NCBI GenBank assembly: GCA_014529385.2
Contig: CM043946.1
Span: 19,892,077 to 19,956,076, forward strand
Direction of reading: 5' to 3'
Length of the DNA: 64,000 nucleotides
Origin: Adiantum capillus-veneris
Taxonomy: Eukaryota > Streptophyta > Polypodiopsida > Polypodiales > Pteridaceae
Position 1 is the stretch's first letter; every line of letters begins with the position of its first letter. Under the pieces are notes generated by a model, which had not been told where the DNA came from, ran no database searches, and saw only the letters and a program-made list of their open reading frames with translations. The translations under genes were made by a program, and so were the position numbers. Positions 11,245 to 22,221 of the stretch are shown one piece after another.

Positions 11245-12573
11245 TCAAATCTGAAGCATGCCTTCATAGGAGTCCCCTGACTGGCCAGTCACCTGAACTA
11301 GAAACAACTCTGCATCAGGCAATTGATCAGATACACCTCCAGAATCTTCCTCTCTTGTTTCCAATCTACTCAAATAATTAGCTAATACATGAAGTCTGCC
11401 TGGAGTATGTATCACTACATAATTAAATTCCTGCAATAATAGTATCCATCTTGCCAACCTCCTTAAAAGGTGTGGTTTATTCACCAAGTAGATCAATTCC
11501 TGGTGATCCACATGAAAAGTTACCCTATTTGTCAATAGGTAATGTCTAAACTTTTGCAGTATACAAACCATTCCCAAGCACTCCCTCTCTGTAACTCTGT
11601 AATTCTTCTCTATAGGTGTAAATACCCTGCTTGCATAGTAAATAGGTCTGAACAAACCTTTACGGGTTTCTTGCATTAATGTTGCACCCACTGCTACATG
11701 AGATGCATCCATAAAGATGTGAAATGGTAACTTCCAATCAGGAACAATCAACACTAGTGCTACAATCAACATGTTCTTCAAAATCTTGAATGTCTTGCTC
11801 TGCTCTTCTCCCAATTCAAATACAATATTCTTCTTTGTAAGCTTTGTTAATGGGGTGCACACATGATCCAAGTACCTCAAGAATCTATTATGCCACTTGA
11901 CTTGCCCCAAAAATCTGCTCAATTGTTTAATTGTTTGCGGTTCTGGTGCCTTTCTCTTAGCTTCCACCTTTCTTGGATCAATAGAAACCCCTTCTTCAGA
12001 AATCACAAGCCCTAAAAGAACTCCTCTTTTCACTACAAAAGCACATTTGGATGGATTTAATGACAATTTGAGTTCCCTCCATTTATGAAAACACAACCTC
12101 AAGTGTTCAAGATGCTCTTGCTTCTTTCCAAAAACACTAAAATCATCCAAGAAAACCCTCATAAATGTTGTAAGGAATTCAAAAAACACATGATGTATTG
12201 CTTTCTAAAATGTTGGTGGAGCATCTTCAAGCCAAATGTCATCACATTGCTATCATAAACTCCCCCATTCAATCCCAAAAGCGATTTTTTCCCTGTCTTC
12301 AAATGCCATTGAAATTTGGTTGTAACCACTAAAACCATCCAAAAAACTATAAATCTCATGTCTAGCTACTGCATCCAGTAGTGTATCACAAAAAGGTAAG
12401 GGAAATGGATGAGTTACTGTAGCAGCATTTAGTTTCTTGTAATCCACAAACACCTTGATCTTTCCATTCTTCTTTGGAACTACAACAATTGGTGATACCA
12501 AGTAACTTCCTCCAAAGGATAAATGAAACCAGCAATTTGTCAATCTCTTCTTTAACCTGTTTGGAATAACTAG
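11245..12573 (-). pseudogene. host gypsy RT palm and RNase H
   Basis: 12618-12253, partly covered by the T1 LTR start, reads KEEIDKLLVS, then LVSPIVVVPKKNGKIKVFVDY, FPLPFCDTLLD and FLDGFSGYNQISMAFEDR: RT fingers and palm. After a frameshift, 12189-11245 is a 314-codon open frame starting FLTTFMRVFLDDFSVF. FLDDF is the RT catalytic box and is intact. Then come NPSKCAFVVKRG and RFLGQVKWHNRFLRYL (thumb). RNase H follows with FHIFMDASHVAVGATL, NYRVTERECLGMV and TFHVDHQELIYLV (D, E, D intact). The RT is cut at 12570-12573 by T1 insertion; its N-terminal part is at 24908-25180. Confidence 0.85.
12570..12573. repeat. target site duplication of T1 (left copy)
   Basis: CTAG directly before the T1 LTR; the same four bases follow the other LTR at 24904-24907. 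A fifth base does not match, so this is a 4-bp duplication. Confidence 0.75.
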
Positions 12574-15258
12574 TGAGGCGGTCCGGGGCGGGCAACAAGA
12601 AGAGCAACCTCTAGACACCCTTCAAGTCTCCCGTGCTGCTCAATGGGGCTGGGGCACAACACAACACAAACCAAAACAACAAACCCACAGCCAAATCCCA
12701 ACTACACAAGGGGCACCACCTAGTTTAAGAGCGAACTAGGACGCAAAAGAGGAGAATCGTTAGAGCAACCCACAAACAAGCAAGGAATTTACACTAACCC
12801 TAACACCAATGGAACACTCTCACACACTAAAACACGAGAGAGGGAGAGAGAGAGAGAGAGGGAGAGGGAGAGAGATAGTGCTCGGGTTGCTTTGAAACGA
12901 ATCGGCAATGATCAAGCAAACACAACTATATATTTAAGAAAGAGAGAGAAAGGGGGAGGGGGTGCTTGTTGCATTAATACCTTCTTACAAATCTGTTATG
13001 ACAAATCAAAGTGAGATTAGTATTTGTTCAACATAGCTTGCGTAAATTTCACCACAACACATCACAAGAAAAGCCACCCCAATCACTGTCTTAAGGCCAG
13101 GGGAGTCCTCTCCACCCTGTCGCCCTCTTACAGTATGTGGGATTTATGGCTAGATTGATGACAACACCAGAGACAAGCTATCAAGAACTTAACAAAAAAC
13201 ACCAAGACACTTACGCATCATTGTTGTCCATTACTTCACGTTGGAAGGGAGACAAAGTATCCAAGCTTAGTCCAAATCCACCCTCCTTGATTCAGCAAAT
13301 GTTGGGCTTACACTAGTAGGAGAAATGATAGATTTCCTACTCTCAATTGAATGATCACTCTCTCTCTTACAATGGCATAGAGTTCCCTTGCTCATCCCCT
13401 ATTACAACACATGCACGTGCATAAGACAATGAGCTTCCACTCAAGAGCTCCTTCTAGAGAGGTTGAGCTTGGCTTCTCAAGCTATAGCATAGTGCTCTTG
13501 CTTATGGCTCCCCCCTTTTGTGCTAGCTACACCCTCCTTTTATAGCAATTTTGAAGGCTAGGGTTACTCCTCTAACCATGGTTGGGTTAGATTTTCAGCA
13601 ATTTATCTAATTTCTTTTGCTTGGAATTATCAAGAAGTTGGTGGGGAAAGAGAGAGGAGAGAAATGGAGGTGATAGGACTTTTCATAGTGGGTTAGTGTT
13701 AGTATAGTTAGTATTAATTTACAAATGGAATTGGATATTTACAATGGGAGTATCCATGTAGGATACAAATAAGGAAGAAAAACTCTTAAGAGGTAAGAAA
13801 AGGTGGATTTCTTACAAGGTTGATGCTCCAAGTGTCTTGAGTAGGGCCAATTTTGACGCTTGTTGACGGTCCACTAGCTTTGACGGTACATTTTTTCTCC
13901 ACTCTTGACCTTCCTTGAGAGACAAGGTAATTGAAGCTGAGTAATCAACCACCATGATGCTGTCTTTTAAGAGAAGAGGCTGAATTTTGCGGTTTTTTTG
14001 ATAGATATGGGTAATTTGGAGGAGGAAAAATGAGACTAGGTGGTCAATTTTGGAATGAAATTGTGTGTGGGAGGTATGAGTTCACCATGGTTTCTCTTAT
14101 TCTTCAAGGTTGAGGAGAAGGTGAGTAGGGTGCAGAGAGGAGTGGTGAGAGAGGTGGGGATGATGAGTGGAGAAGTGTGTGTGAAAGAGGAAAATGATAA
14201 AGTGAAAGAGAAAGTGTGGCCGCATAGCATGGGAAAACTGGGGTCCACTAATAAAATCATAGCTCACAGCTCGTAGCTCAAAACAATATGAAAAAATTTG
14301 AGGCAAAAGTTCAGCCCACGAGCTACAACTTTTGTTTGTATGACCTTTTCAAATTCGGAGAGCAAGTGAACTTTAAAAATTCAGCAAAACCGACCGTTTT
14401 TTTCCACTGCACAAGGTCCTTGTGGGGTCCTTCTTTGGATGATTCTTTTGAATACCTCCAAGAGTGAGCCCTCCATAGCGCATGTATGCATGCCACCTAC
14501 CCTTGACCTTATTTGGTAGGTCTATAATTGAAGATATTGTTGAGATTATGATATAAGTGAATAGTACAACTAAGAAAATCAAATATTGAGGGGTCTAAAA
14601 AATATGTACATGTCAAATATAAATAATATAAGTGGAAAAAATATAAAGGGGTCAAAAGAAATCTCTCTCATTATGAGGCTACCATAAAAAGATAAATATT
14701 CTTGGTGTTCTAATTTTTTAGAAAAAAAACAAAGTAGATGTAGGAAGGGAAAAATCACAATAGTGAAAAAATATACACATAAATAAAACTAGTTTTTTTG
14801 GATTGGGGTGGAGTTACACCAAATATAAGAGAAGCTTACATGAAAATATTTCTATATGGAATAAAGAGTATGAAAAATGGTAAGAAAAATTGTGGTAATG
14901 GTGAGGCAATGTACAGAGCATAAATAACACACACCTAGGTAGAAATATTTAAATAAATACCAAAATAATTATGAAAAAATCTTTTATTTAGGCCCTATAT
15001 ACAAAGCAATATTTACATACGCATGGGCCATAATATACTTATAATTTTTATTTTTATTTATTTATTTATTTATTTTTCGCTCAACTAGCCCAATGACTAG
15101 CTAATTGAGGGTTTTTTAAAGAAGATATGGGAAAAGTCCCGTGACTCACGCACGCCTATGTACAGTGAAATGGTAGGGATAGCCACAGTGTTTGGGTGAT
15201 TTTGGTAGGGTGAGATAACTCACTGTGGCAATTACAAAGAGCCGAAAAACGGCTATCA
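12574..15258 (-). repeat. T1 3' LTR
   Basis: 2,685 bases. On the plus strand it starts TGAGGCGGTCC and ends GGCTATCA, giving TG...CA ends. It matches 22222-24903 almost base for base. The element-sense start holds a small hairpin, GCCG-TTTTT-CGGC. It carries a TATA box near 13541 and a GA-rich run at about 12835-12880. I see no gene in it. Confidence 0.95.
13536..13546 (-). promoter_or_regulatory. TATA box of the T1 LTR
   Basis: In element sense this reads GCTATAAAAGG, a strong plant TATA box, about 1.7 kb into the LTR. The copy in the active 5' LTR lies near 23184-23194. Confidence 0.6.
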
Positions 15259-15300
15259 TTAGCCCTCCCCCTGGATGATGGTATATTCATGTACCATCAT
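15259..15300 (-). other. T1 polypurine tract with abutting stem-loop
   Basis: In element sense a perfect 9-bp stem, ATGATGGTA with TACCATCAT, encloses the 8-base loop CATGAATA. It is followed directly by CCAGGGGGAGGGCTAA and the LTR. The purine run primes plus-strand DNA synthesis. The stem-loop position is shared with T2 and the left-edge element although the stem bases differ. Confidence 0.8.
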
Positions 15301-15370
15301 AGAGCATCTTTTCCAAATAGAGTGCTTCAGAGTCCTTGACGAGATTTTTATTTTTTGGCCCCTCAGAATT

Positions 15371-18325
15371 TTAGCTAGAGTTACACTCATGCTTCATGTA
15401 ACAATACTTACATGGGATAGTTGCCTTTTTCTCTGGTAGATCCTTTGGTAGAAGGCGACTCAAGTAAGGCTTCAAGCGATAGCCGTTTACCTTCCTGGAG
15501 TGCTCTTTCCCATTCAAGTCCATAAGTTGATAGTAACTTGAATTGAAAGCCTTCTTGACTATGTATGGCCCCTGCCATCTTGTTTCAAATTTGGCATCAA
15601 AACGATTATCGAGTCGATTGTCATACCTTAGCACAAGATCTCCTTCATTGATGCCTTTGTCCTTCAGTTTCTTGTCAAGCTTGTCCTTTGTCTGTGTGGC
15701 TTTCCTCTTATAGCACTCGTATGCTGCTTCTCTTTTCCACTCAAGCTCAGCTAAGGTAAGAAGTCGATCCATCCATGCTTCTTGATCATCTTGTGCTGAT
15801 TTGCCATGAAGTCGCATTGTTGGAATGTTTAGCTCAATTGGCTGTAAAGCCTCTTGACCATAGACCAAGTGAAATGGTGTGAACTCCGTGGCTTCCCTAT
15901 ATGTGGTTCGATACGCCCACAAGGCACCATCCAAGAAGTCATCCCACAACTTTGTCTTGTTTTTCACCATCTTTCTAATGATGCCTGCAATGACACCATT
16001 AGCCTTTTCTACCAAACCATTTGATTGGGGATAGTAGGGTGTACTGTGACGATGTAGAATGTGAAGTTCTTCACAGACTTCTGTGAGCAATCCCTTTCTA
16101 AACCTTGGACCATTATCAGAAACAATCTCCAAAGGTGTGCCAAATCTACAACAAATGTGAGTGTAGACGAATTTGCTCACTGTCTTCTCATTTACCTTTG
16201 CCACACTTTGTGCTTCCACCCACCTAGTCATATAGTCTACAGCCACTAGAATGTAGAGTTTACCATTTTTTGTCCTAGGCAGAGGACCCATAGCATCAAT
16301 GCCCCACTTTTCAAACGGTCCATTTGCAAGCACGATTTGCCTTGGACCATAAACCAATCTTCTATTCTCATTTACCTGACAATTGTGACAACTTTTACAC
16401 CAATGTTGGACATCCACATGCAGACTTGGCCAAACATACCCCGCAAGCAAAATCTTCTTCACAGTTAATTCTTGGGCAAAATGACCACCACATGCTTCTT
16501 CATGCAATCCTTTTAGAATGGCTGGAATTTCCTCAATAGTTGGTACTCTTCTGCATACTTGATCCCTCCCTCTTTGATAGAGGGAGCCTTCTAGGAAGAG
16601 ATATGCGCTTGCCTTCTTCGTGAGTCTCCTCTTCTGAGCCTTCGTGAAGTCTTGTGGAAACTCACCCTCCAAAATGTAGCCAATAATGGGAGCCAATGAC
16701 TCCAATCCCTGGTATCTCGGTTGCTTGACAGCTGCTGCCACCATGATGACCTGCACTTCTCTCTCAACACATGTAACTGCTTGTTGTGCAAGTAAATCGG
16801 CATTTTCATTTTGTTTCCTCGGAATATGATATAGTTGCACTTCTTCAAACTGATTAAACATCTTACGAATGGCATGAACTTTTGTCCTTAAGCTTTCATT
16901 CTTGCATGCCCAAATGCCTAAAATCTGTTTAACAATGAGAAGTGCATCTCCCTTTACCATGAGACGTTTTATCCCTTGGCCAATGCACATCTTCAAACCA
17001 TGAATTAGTGTGTCGTATTCTGCTTCATTGTTGCTAGCTGAACTTGGTAGATTGAACTTCTCTTTCATGACCACCTCTCCACTTGGGTTGAGCAACACTA
17101 GCCCTCCCCCTGCTTTCCCTGTGGCTCGACGAAAAGCTCCATCAAAGAACAAGGTCAAAGCATTAGGAATACTTTTTGGTGGTGGCAATGGTAGGGTCTT
17201 TACTTGAGGCACCTTAATTTCCTTCTCATGTACCCTATAAGTGAGAATCCCTACCAATTGTGCACGCACACTATCTTCTACCTTGAAAGAGTATTGGAAC
17301 TCTTGCAACTCCATAATCCACTTTGAGATCCTAGTACTAAGATTCATTTGAGATGACACCCAAGGGAACAAATTTTCTGCAGTGAGAATTACAAAAGGTT
17401 TTGGTAGCAGGTAGGATCTAAACTTTCTCACCGCAAACATGAGAGAAAGCATCATGAGTTCTGCTTCTGTGTAGTCTCTCTCCAAAGCATTCATGACCCT
17501 ACTAGCAAAGTAGATGGGTCGCATCCTTGTACTGTGGGGATCTTGTTGTAGCAACACAACACCAATTGTTTCCCTTCCAACACTAGAGCTAACAAAGAAT
17601 GTGTACTCCCAACAAGGAGGCATGAGTGTTGGTAGCTCTGACAAAATGACTTTAATGTTACAAAAATACTCTTCAAGCTCATTAGACCATGCAAATTCTA
17701 CTTGTTGTGTCAACTTTTGCAAAGGATGAAGCAACTCCGAGGCTAAGTGAATGAAGCGTGACATATACTTCACCTTTTGAATGAATGAGATGACCTCCTT
17801 AAGACTCTTGGGTGATGGTAGCTCAATAAGAGCCTTTGCCTTTGAAGGATCCACTTCAATGCCTTTATAAGAAACTTTATGACCAAGCAAGATTACTTCA
17901 TCCTCACCTATATGGCACTTATCGGGGTTGAGTTGACCTCCCATGTCGTAGAGCTTCTTTAAACCTTCTTCTACCCTTTGTAGATGCAATGATTTTGATC
18001 TATAAATACAGAAATCATCAATGAACACCCTAATTGACTTTCCAAAGAATGCTTGAAACACCATATTCATGAAACGTTGGAATGTTGCAGGAGCATTTGT
18101 CAGACCAAATGGCATGACTCTAAAAGCATAACAACCCCAAGGAGTGATAAAGGTTGTTTTCAATTGATCCTCCAATGCAATCCCTATTTGAAAGTAACCT
18201 GAGTAACCATCGCACACAGTGTACTTCTCATGACCATCTACCTCATTTAGTATCTCATCCTGGAATGGGAGGGGAAAGTGATCTCTTTTTGTTGCCTCAT
18301 TGAGGGGACGGTAATCCACACACAC
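15371..18325 (-). pseudogene. T1 pol: RT, RNase H, aRNH and integrase
   Basis: A 984-codon open frame continuing the PR frame after a single stop. RT: PFGLTNAPATF and FIDDF (residues about 101-105, catalytic). Classical RNase H lies around residues 240-370. A second RNase H around 385-510 reads LFFDGAFRRATGKAGGG, SASNNEAEYDTLIHGL and LMVKGDALLIVKQI, the aRNH domain that marks Tat elements. Integrase has H2C2 (GGHFAQE, then CKSCHNC) and a core with WGIDAMGPL, VSDNGPRF and SNGLVEKAN, so D, D and E are present. The C-terminal GPY/F module is WQGPYIVKKAF. Only the upstream stop at 18329 breaks it, so it is close to functional. Confidence 0.93.
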
Positions 18326-18328
18326 CCT

Positions 18329-19831
18329 CTAGTTGCCATTTTTCTTAGGAGTGACAACAACAGGAGAGACCCACTCTGAATTCTCCACTGGATAAATGAA
18401 ACCTGCTGCTAGAAGCTTTCTTACCTCCTTGAGTAAAGCCTGCTCCTTGATGACTCCTAGCCTTCGTAGCTTCTGAGCCTTAGGTGTGGCCTTTGGATTC
18501 AACTCAATTTTGTGTTGAACAGCATCTACTCCACGCACATCGGTGTAGTCTTTAGCAAAAATCCTAGGAAATTTCCTTAGTACACATTTGAACTCCTCTC
18601 TTTCATCCTTTGTAAGTGTTGTTGATAGAATACCTTCCAGCATCCCTTCATCTTGAACACCTTCGTTCTCTTGAGGACCTACCTCCTCCAAGCCTTGACA
18701 AGAGGTCTCTTGGTTGCTTTGCTTAAACCTTACCCCCATGACTTCGATGGAAGACTCCTCTTCAATAATGCTGCCGCTACTTTCTTCTTCTGAAGTGCTA
18801 TCGGTCCAACCTTCTTCCGTCTCACTTTGAGATGATTCTTCATGGAGCTCCTCTTGGCGTTGCTCCTTCATGTCAAAGACAACCTTCTTATGATTGTCAT
18901 TCCTGCAAATTAATTTCCCACTCTCCCAATCTTGCAAAGCTCGCATTTTCATTAGCCATGGTCTTCCTAGGATAAATGGATAACCACTTCCCTTGGTCGA
19001 CATAACATAAAAATCCACCGCTTTCTTAATGCCAAAGGCCTCTACAAAGACATTTTTACAAATGCCTACACACCTAGCCTTGCTATTGTTTGCCATCTTG
19101 ACTTTGATTTCAGGTGTCTCATGGATGTGCATGCCTAGTCTTTGCATGAGTCCCTCTGTCATGATGCAAATTTGTGCACCCCCATCCACTAGACCTTTCC
19201 TAACCAATCTTCCTTTGATGTAACAGTCTAGCACCGGTGTAATGTCCTCATTCATTTCAGCTTGTGCAATTTTTACAACAGGCACACTCTCTTTTACCTT
19301 TCTCCTAGTGCTAACTGCCCTTGTTAAATCCCTCCTTACTTGTGGACATAATGCAAGAAATTGAGGCCATGAAATATCAGGACCCTTACCTCTCATGTCT
19401 TCCAACAAGTTGTACGGAGCCATACCATGTCCAAGAGGGAAGTCTTGGAGGTTGATACGACGTCGAGTCCTCTTGGTTTCCTTGGTCTCCTTTGCCTTTT
19501 TGCCTTGTCCATGGTCACTCTGTGATGTGACTCCTTCTTTCTCTTTACCTTTCCCTCGGCCACCCTTAATGCCATTGGCTTCCATGTCAACCTCATTTGA
19601 ATTTGTCACCTCTACCACATGCACATTTGGATCTGGCAAAGGTGGAACTCCTTCTACCCCTTGTGGAGGTGGTCTTGGTCCATTTGGCCTTTGTAGAAGC
19701 CTTGGTTGTTGACCAGCTCCTTCTCCTGCATTCATCACTGGGTAATTCAAGTTAGGTCTCCCTGGCTCTCCACGGGGCCAAGGACAATTATACATCCCAT
19801 GTCCAGACTCTCCGCAATTCCAACATTGCAA
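18329..19831 (-). pseudogene. T1 zinc knuckle, retropepsin and RT N-terminus
   Basis: Starts with a perfect nucleocapsid knuckle, CWNCGESGHGMYNC (CX2CX4HX4C). A basic low-complexity stretch follows (KKAKETKETKRTRRR). The protease reads GLVDGGAQICIMTEGLMQRL with a later FILGRPWLM flap/C-terminal motif. The active site is DGG rather than DSG or DTG. An acidic linker leads into the RT start (WVSPVVVTPKKNGN). The frame ends at TAG (18329-18331), at the position where T2 has Trp in KKHGKWRVCVDY, so TGG has most likely become TAG. Confidence 0.9.
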
Positions 19832-19843
19832 GACTCTCCTAGT

Positions 19844-20559
19844 TCATGGCTCTCTCTCTTCTGACTTCTTTGCTTGTCCCTTTGGACCTACAGCTTGTGC
19901 AAGGTGAATTGACAGGCTGCTTAAAGATTCATTTAACTTCTCAATCACTTCAGCCGTTACCTCAGGGAGCTCCCTAGATGTTGATGCTTGTGACTTACCT
20001 TTGGGTCTAAGACCTTCTATTGGAACCTCTCCCCTTAAGCACTTGAGTTTCCTATACTTCTCAGCAGCCCTAGTTTCCGCTGCATCAAAAGTAGTAGGTG
20101 CACCCGCCTCAACTTTTACCTTAAGGTCAGGAAAGAGTCCGGCTATGAACCTCTCCTTCTTTAAAAACTCTGCACCATCACCAGGGTTAGCAACATTTCG
20201 TATCCATAGAGCCCAAAGACGTAGAAACTCTTGCTTGTACAAGTAGTAGTCATCTAAGTCTTTTTGCTTATGAGAAACAATGTCTTGCCATAGTTTTGAG
20301 TGTTTTGGGGATAAAAGAATTATCTCTTAAAACGATTCAAAACTTCTGTGTAATTCCCCTTAACTTCCTCAAGCAAAGAGTCAAACCAAGTACTAGCATC
20401 TTTCCTAAGGACCACCTCAAATATTTCTACACGTTCTTGATCGGTTACTATCCTCTTGATACGGCAAGACATCTTGAAATTTGCTAAAAATAATTCTGCA
20501 TCCTCTCCAGGCTCTCCAAAGAAAAGAGGATATCCAGACATTTGGCATTGGCTCTCCAT
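19844..20559 (-). pseudogene. T1 gag capsid region
   Basis: 20559-20320 reads YPLFFGEPGEDAELFLANFKM, then FEVVLRKDASTWFDSLLEE, the Retrotrans_gag pattern with the conserved Trp. A frameshift near 20325 moves it into the frame of 20242-19844 (EFLRLWALWIRNV, KKERFIAGLFPDLKVKVE). That frame ends in an in-frame stop at 19844-19846, just 13 bases before the zinc-knuckle ORF in the same frame. Gag and pol therefore formed one frame. Gag forms the virus-like particle. It follows the B2 leader ORF by about 110 bases. Confidence 0.85.
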
Positions 20560-20670
20560 TATTATGAAAGATTACAACACGAGTTACGATAAGGGATACA
20601 ATAGAGATTTAGAACCACTCGCCTGCAAATAAAGAAGTAAGAAAATACCACTCTAGGTTTTCTTCTTCAG

Positions 20671-21068
20671 CTATCCAAGCTTCAATAAGGTCTCGATTTG
20701 TTTGATCAAAACAAAAGGTAGACTATTGATGAGCTCTAAGAAGGGTTGAAATTCTTCAAAGCTAAGGCGATAAACAGAAATCTCTAGAACTTCATTTTCT
20801 AGATCCAAAAGAGCAACCACGTCCCAAGTGATAAATTGCACTTGCTCTACAATTCCCAACGCACAAGCGCGGTTTGTATAATAACTAGATCTTCATGCTC
20901 GCCGAAGGCCGTGAGAAAGTAGCAATTGACTAGGAGCTCCTTTCCTTCGAGTTCCACACAGTCGGAGTGAGGCAACCTTCTCACAATTTCATAAAGAACA
21001 TCCTCATCAAGTCCAATCAAGTTTGCAAGATTTAAAGACTCCACTTGTGCTACAAAATTTCTGGACAA
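20671..21068 (-). pseudogene. T1 leader ORF B, second copy (frameshifted)
   Basis: I do not recognise a known family. 21068-20860 reads LDEDVLYEIVRRLPHSDC, VELEGKELLVNCYFLTAFGE and LVIIQTALV. After a frameshift near 20855 it continues GIVEQVQFITWDVV, YRLSFEEFQPFLELINSLPF. It aligns end to end with B1 just upstream (VVRRLPHN; FIQLVCALRLV; RLTFGEFFPHLRLINSLPF) and with the B ORF of T2 over its central part. It is therefore a real diverged duplicate. The LP...[IV]..RLPH start is F-box-like, but this is only a resemblance. Confidence 0.7.
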
Positions 21069-21114
21069 AAACTCCTTAGGATTATGGTTAAATCATTCAA
21101 AAGCATAAAGAGAT

Positions 21115-21660
21115 TTACAATGTCTCTATGAACAAAGTGTCATAGAAAGTAGAGAAGGATGAGAATTTATACAAATTTGCAATCTTCTCTATGCTCTCTT
21201 TATTAAGACAAGCTCTGAATAGCTCCCTATCTCCTTTGTTGAAAGCGAAAGGAAGACTATTAATAAGACGCAAATGAGGGAAAAATTCACCAAATGTGAG
21301 TCTATGAAGCATGAACTTTGGCCGCAAGTTTCCTGAAGAGTCTTCCTCAATGGTGAAATGCACTCGCCAAACGCCAAATTTCACTCTATTTACCAATCTT
21401 AGGGCACACACTAGTTGGATGAATGCGCGGTCTTCCTTAGTGCCCAACAACAAGAGGAAAATGGAATCCACGCGTAGGACCTTTCGTCTTAACTTCACCA
21501 CCCTCTTGTTATGAGGGAGACGCCTTACTACTTGCTCCTGCAACTCAATTGGTAATAGAGCTAGATCTCTAAGGATTGAACTTTCACTGCACACACATTC
21601 CCAGTTAGAACAAATGATTGTTTTTTTGTTTCTTGTAACAACTTGGACAAAGAAAAACAA
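21115..21660 (-). CDS. T1 leader ORF B, first copy, 181 codons
   Basis: An intact open frame between PBS and gag. The N-terminal 30 residues differ from B2. The shared part begins ALLPIELQEQVVRRLPHNK, continues LRVDSIFLLLLGTKEDRAF and VKFGVWRVHFTIEEDSSGN, and ends FFPHLRLINSLPFAFNKGD plus a short tail. The homologous ORF of T2 (32627-33211) supports it as a conserved protein rather than chance. The first helix pair (LP..L...V..RLP) resembles an F-box, the Skp1-binding motif used by some plant virus proteins to divert ubiquitin ligases. This is inference from a short pattern. It is in a different frame from A2, B2 and gag, so it needs its own initiation or splicing. Confidence 0.7.
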   Translation of the reverse strand: MFFFVQVVTRNKKTIICSNWECVCSESSILRDLALLPIELQEQVVRRLPHNKRVVKLRRKVLRVDSIFLLLLGTKEDRAFIQLVCALRLVNRVKFGVWRVHFTIEEDSSGNLRPKFMLHRLTFGEFFPHLRLINSLPFAFNKGDRELFRACLNKESIEKIANLYKFSSFSTFYDTLFIETL

Positions 21661-21694
21661 ACATACACACTATTTTGCCAGGCTGCACTTCATT

Positions 21695-21913
21695 TTAAAA
21701 TAAAATGAACACATGTACATCAAAAGAAGTGTGGTAGTTGATGAGAGGTAGAATGACAGGGTTTGGTGATGCAAGAATTTCTCCTACTCTTTGGGCACCA
21801 AACATGAACACCATACGTTGTTGAAAATGGATTTTCCTACTAATTGCAATGTTTATTCTAATGTGTGGAGTGAAATGGAAGGGGAAAACCTCTATTCCTG
21901 GGCCATTATCCAT
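21695..21913 (-). CDS. T1 leader ORF A, second copy, 72 codons
   Basis: A small protein with no family I know. It contains EVFPFHFTPHIRINIAISRK, then FQQRMVFMFGAQRVGEILAS and ends PLINYHTSFDVHVFILF. The same order of blocks is in A1 22 bases upstream and in the A ORF of T2 (PFHFVRHIHVNICIDRKI; FYQQRIALLFGAERLEEIL; FDVSIFILF-stop). Conservation up to the identical ILF-stop end across two LTR families argues strongly that it is translated. Confidence 0.75.
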   Translation of the reverse strand: MDNGPGIEVFPFHFTPHIRINIAISRKIHFQQRMVFMFGAQRVGEILASPNPVILPLINYHTSFDVHVFILF

Positions 21914-21934
21914 GGTCTATGCATGACCTAATGC

Positions 21935-22147
21935 TTAAAACAAAACAAAAATATAGACGTCCAAACTAAGGTCGTACCTAATGAGAGGCAAAATAGAAGG
22001 ATTTACTGAAGCGTTTATCTCGGCCAACCTAAGAGGACCTAAAATTCTACGAATGACACGTTGAAATTGCAACTTAGTACTAACAATTATGTGTACCTTT
22101 TGCCTTGCAATGGGAATGAAGGGATCATACAAATTTTCGTGATTCAT
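21935..22147 (-). CDS. T1 leader ORF A, first copy, 70 codons
   Basis: The first ORF after the PBS. It shares with A2 the blocks VHIIVSTKLQFQRVIRRI, LGPLRLAEINASVNPSILPL and LDVYIFVLF, ending at the same point. It is more diverged than A2 is from T2's copy, so either the duplication is old or the two copies evolve under different constraint. A1 and A2 are in the same frame with one stop between them (21935-21937). Function unknown. Confidence 0.7.
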   Translation of the reverse strand: MNHENLYDPFIPIARQKVHIIVSTKLQFQRVIRRILGPLRLAEINASVNPSILPLIRYDLSLDVYIFVLF

Positions 22148-22201
22148 GCAAACTACTTGACTATGCTAAAGGTTGATTCTACACAAAAATACACAAGCCG
22201 T

Positions 22202-22218
22202 CCTCAGTGGGGGCACCA
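22202..22218 (-). other. T1 primer-binding site
   Basis: In element sense, TGGTGCCCCCACTGAGG begins three bases after the 5' LTR. It matches the T2 PBS except for one base. The primer tRNA would need a 3' acceptor strand TGGGGGC plus A and CCA; I cannot match this to a plant tRNA from memory. Confidence 0.75.
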
Positions 22219-22221
22219 ATT

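Noticed and set aside
14036-14306. Overlapping ORFs in the T1 LTRs (also 23684-23954)
   Set aside because: Present in both LTR copies because the LTRs are identical, on both strands in several frames, with no protein-like constraint.
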